Shown here piece by piece: positions 63,301 through 64,000 of a stretch of DNA of 64,000 bases. The notes under the pieces were generated by a model. The model saw nothing but the letters and a program-made list of their open reading frames with translations. It had not been told where the DNA came from and searched no databases. Positions within the stretch are counted from its first letter, which is position 1. Each line of letters starts with the position of its first letter. The position numbers and the translations under genes were made by a program. Source of the stretch: Sacculina carcini (taxonomy: Eukaryota; Arthropoda; Thecostraca; Sacculinidae); assembly GCA_916048095.2 (NCBI GenBank), contig OU696573.1:5356608-5420607 (forward strand), written 5' to 3'.

Positions 63301-63783
63301 TTTGGTGACAGTTGCAGATAAGAGGCACAAAAACGGAATATATGAGGATAAAATAGGAAAAGAGATGGAATATTAGGTCTGAATATCAAGAAATATCAAA
63401 ATTTCTGTTGTTAAGCTTTATCAATTGATATTCACCTTAATTTCTGTGCTACTCGATATGTATACGTTTTTGGGTACACAGGATTGCGTAATTCCGGCGG
63501 CGCAGAATTTTTGCTATTCACATTCGCGTTGTTCGTTCATATAGCGAACGCACGCAAACAGACAACTAGAGACAAAGCGAAGCATATAAAAATGAGCGAA
63601 TTGTATGTTTTGTGCAGATTGCCCTGTATCGAGTCGATATATCTGCTCATTGGAATTAGCCGCAGTGCACGAGCAAATGATGGATATATTCACAGACCAC
63701 GTACACACACAAACAAGTGTTACATATATACAATTCCGGCGCGTCATTCCGGCGTCCAACCCGGCGGAGCAGAATTTCATTAG
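63301..63783. other. No gene recognised
   Basis: Two short GC-rich patches (GTAATTCCGGCGGCGCAGAAT at about 63489 and a similar TTCCGGCG string at 63732-63775) stand out. Open frames are short and featureless. Confidence 0.4.
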
Positions 63784-64000
63784 GCGAATTCTACAATCCC
63801 ACAGCCCCTGTCAACCCAGCAGTAAATGGTACCAGATATCAGTCATGAGTTGTGCCATGCATTCTGGGGAGGTGGCCCTCTCTAATACGTCTTACGTCCT
63901 TGTGGCGCCATAGCGTGGAGAGGGTCGGTTCTGCGGTGGCAGCGAGCTGCACGGGGCACGCCTGTGTGTTCATAAGCTTCGGCTTCTTCCCGTGTAGCAG
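63784..64000 (+). mobile_element. Possible SINE, copy 2 (runs off the window)
   Basis: Matches 54497-54720 over almost its whole length, with differences such as GCGCC for GCGTC and ACGGGGC for ACGGGAC. Cut by the window end at TTCCCGTGTAGCAG. Confidence 0.7.

Overview
This is nuclear DNA from an animal. The evidence is spliced exons, two metazoan housekeeping genes (TRAPPC6 and mitochondrial cardiolipin synthase) and a dense set of animal retrotransposons. CTAACCTAACC-type strings and the mix of mariner, BEL, Copia and piggyBac fit an arthropod or another ecdysozoan, but nothing here fixes the species. There is no operon, plasmid or phage logic. About four fifths of the window is transposon sequence, much of it nested.

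Layout. 1-9.5 kb: three L2/CR1-type LINE copies nested inside one another (L2-P on +, L2-A and L2-C on -). 9.5-12.6 kb: an I-type LINE with RNase H, split by a CR1/Jockey-like LINE (J) with a (TAA)n tail. 13.8-16.1 kb: the only complete host genes, TRAPPC6 and CRLS1, both single-exon on the minus strand. 16.8-26.0 kb: an L2 3' region (L2-D) holding a paired direct repeat (W1-X-W2). W1 is split by a 7 kb LINE, here named V1, which is itself split by an RTE-type LINE and a mariner. 26.0-29.7 kb: a decayed Ty3/gypsy-like element (minus strand) interrupted by a 1.1 kb TIR element. 29.9-58.0 kb: four phase-compatible exons of an unidentified plus-strand gene. Its third intron is about 26.6 kb and holds LINE V copies V2a, V2b and V3, a Copia element broken by hAT-like and piggyBac insertions, a BEL/Pao element with one LTR, an AT-rich array of degenerate boxes, a possible SINE and TTAA-flanked elements. 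58.3-60.6 kb: a piggyBac copy with TTAA and inverted termini. 61 kb: a LINE-type C-terminal fragment with a 43-bp tandem triplication. 63-64 kb: ends of two dispersed families.

The most notable system is LINE V. V3 carries one uninterrupted 1244-codon frame with a 2A-like peptide (GDVEPHPGP), a PHD-like zinc finger, an apurinic-type endonuclease, an RT with intact YADD and a C-terminal CCHC cluster. All four V insertions sit immediately beside GGTGTTG. V3 is inserted in V2b, and V2b is inserted at the target duplication left by V2a. V1 and V2b share the same stop codon and the same YADD to YADA change yet occupy different sites, which points to spread of a defective lineage in trans.
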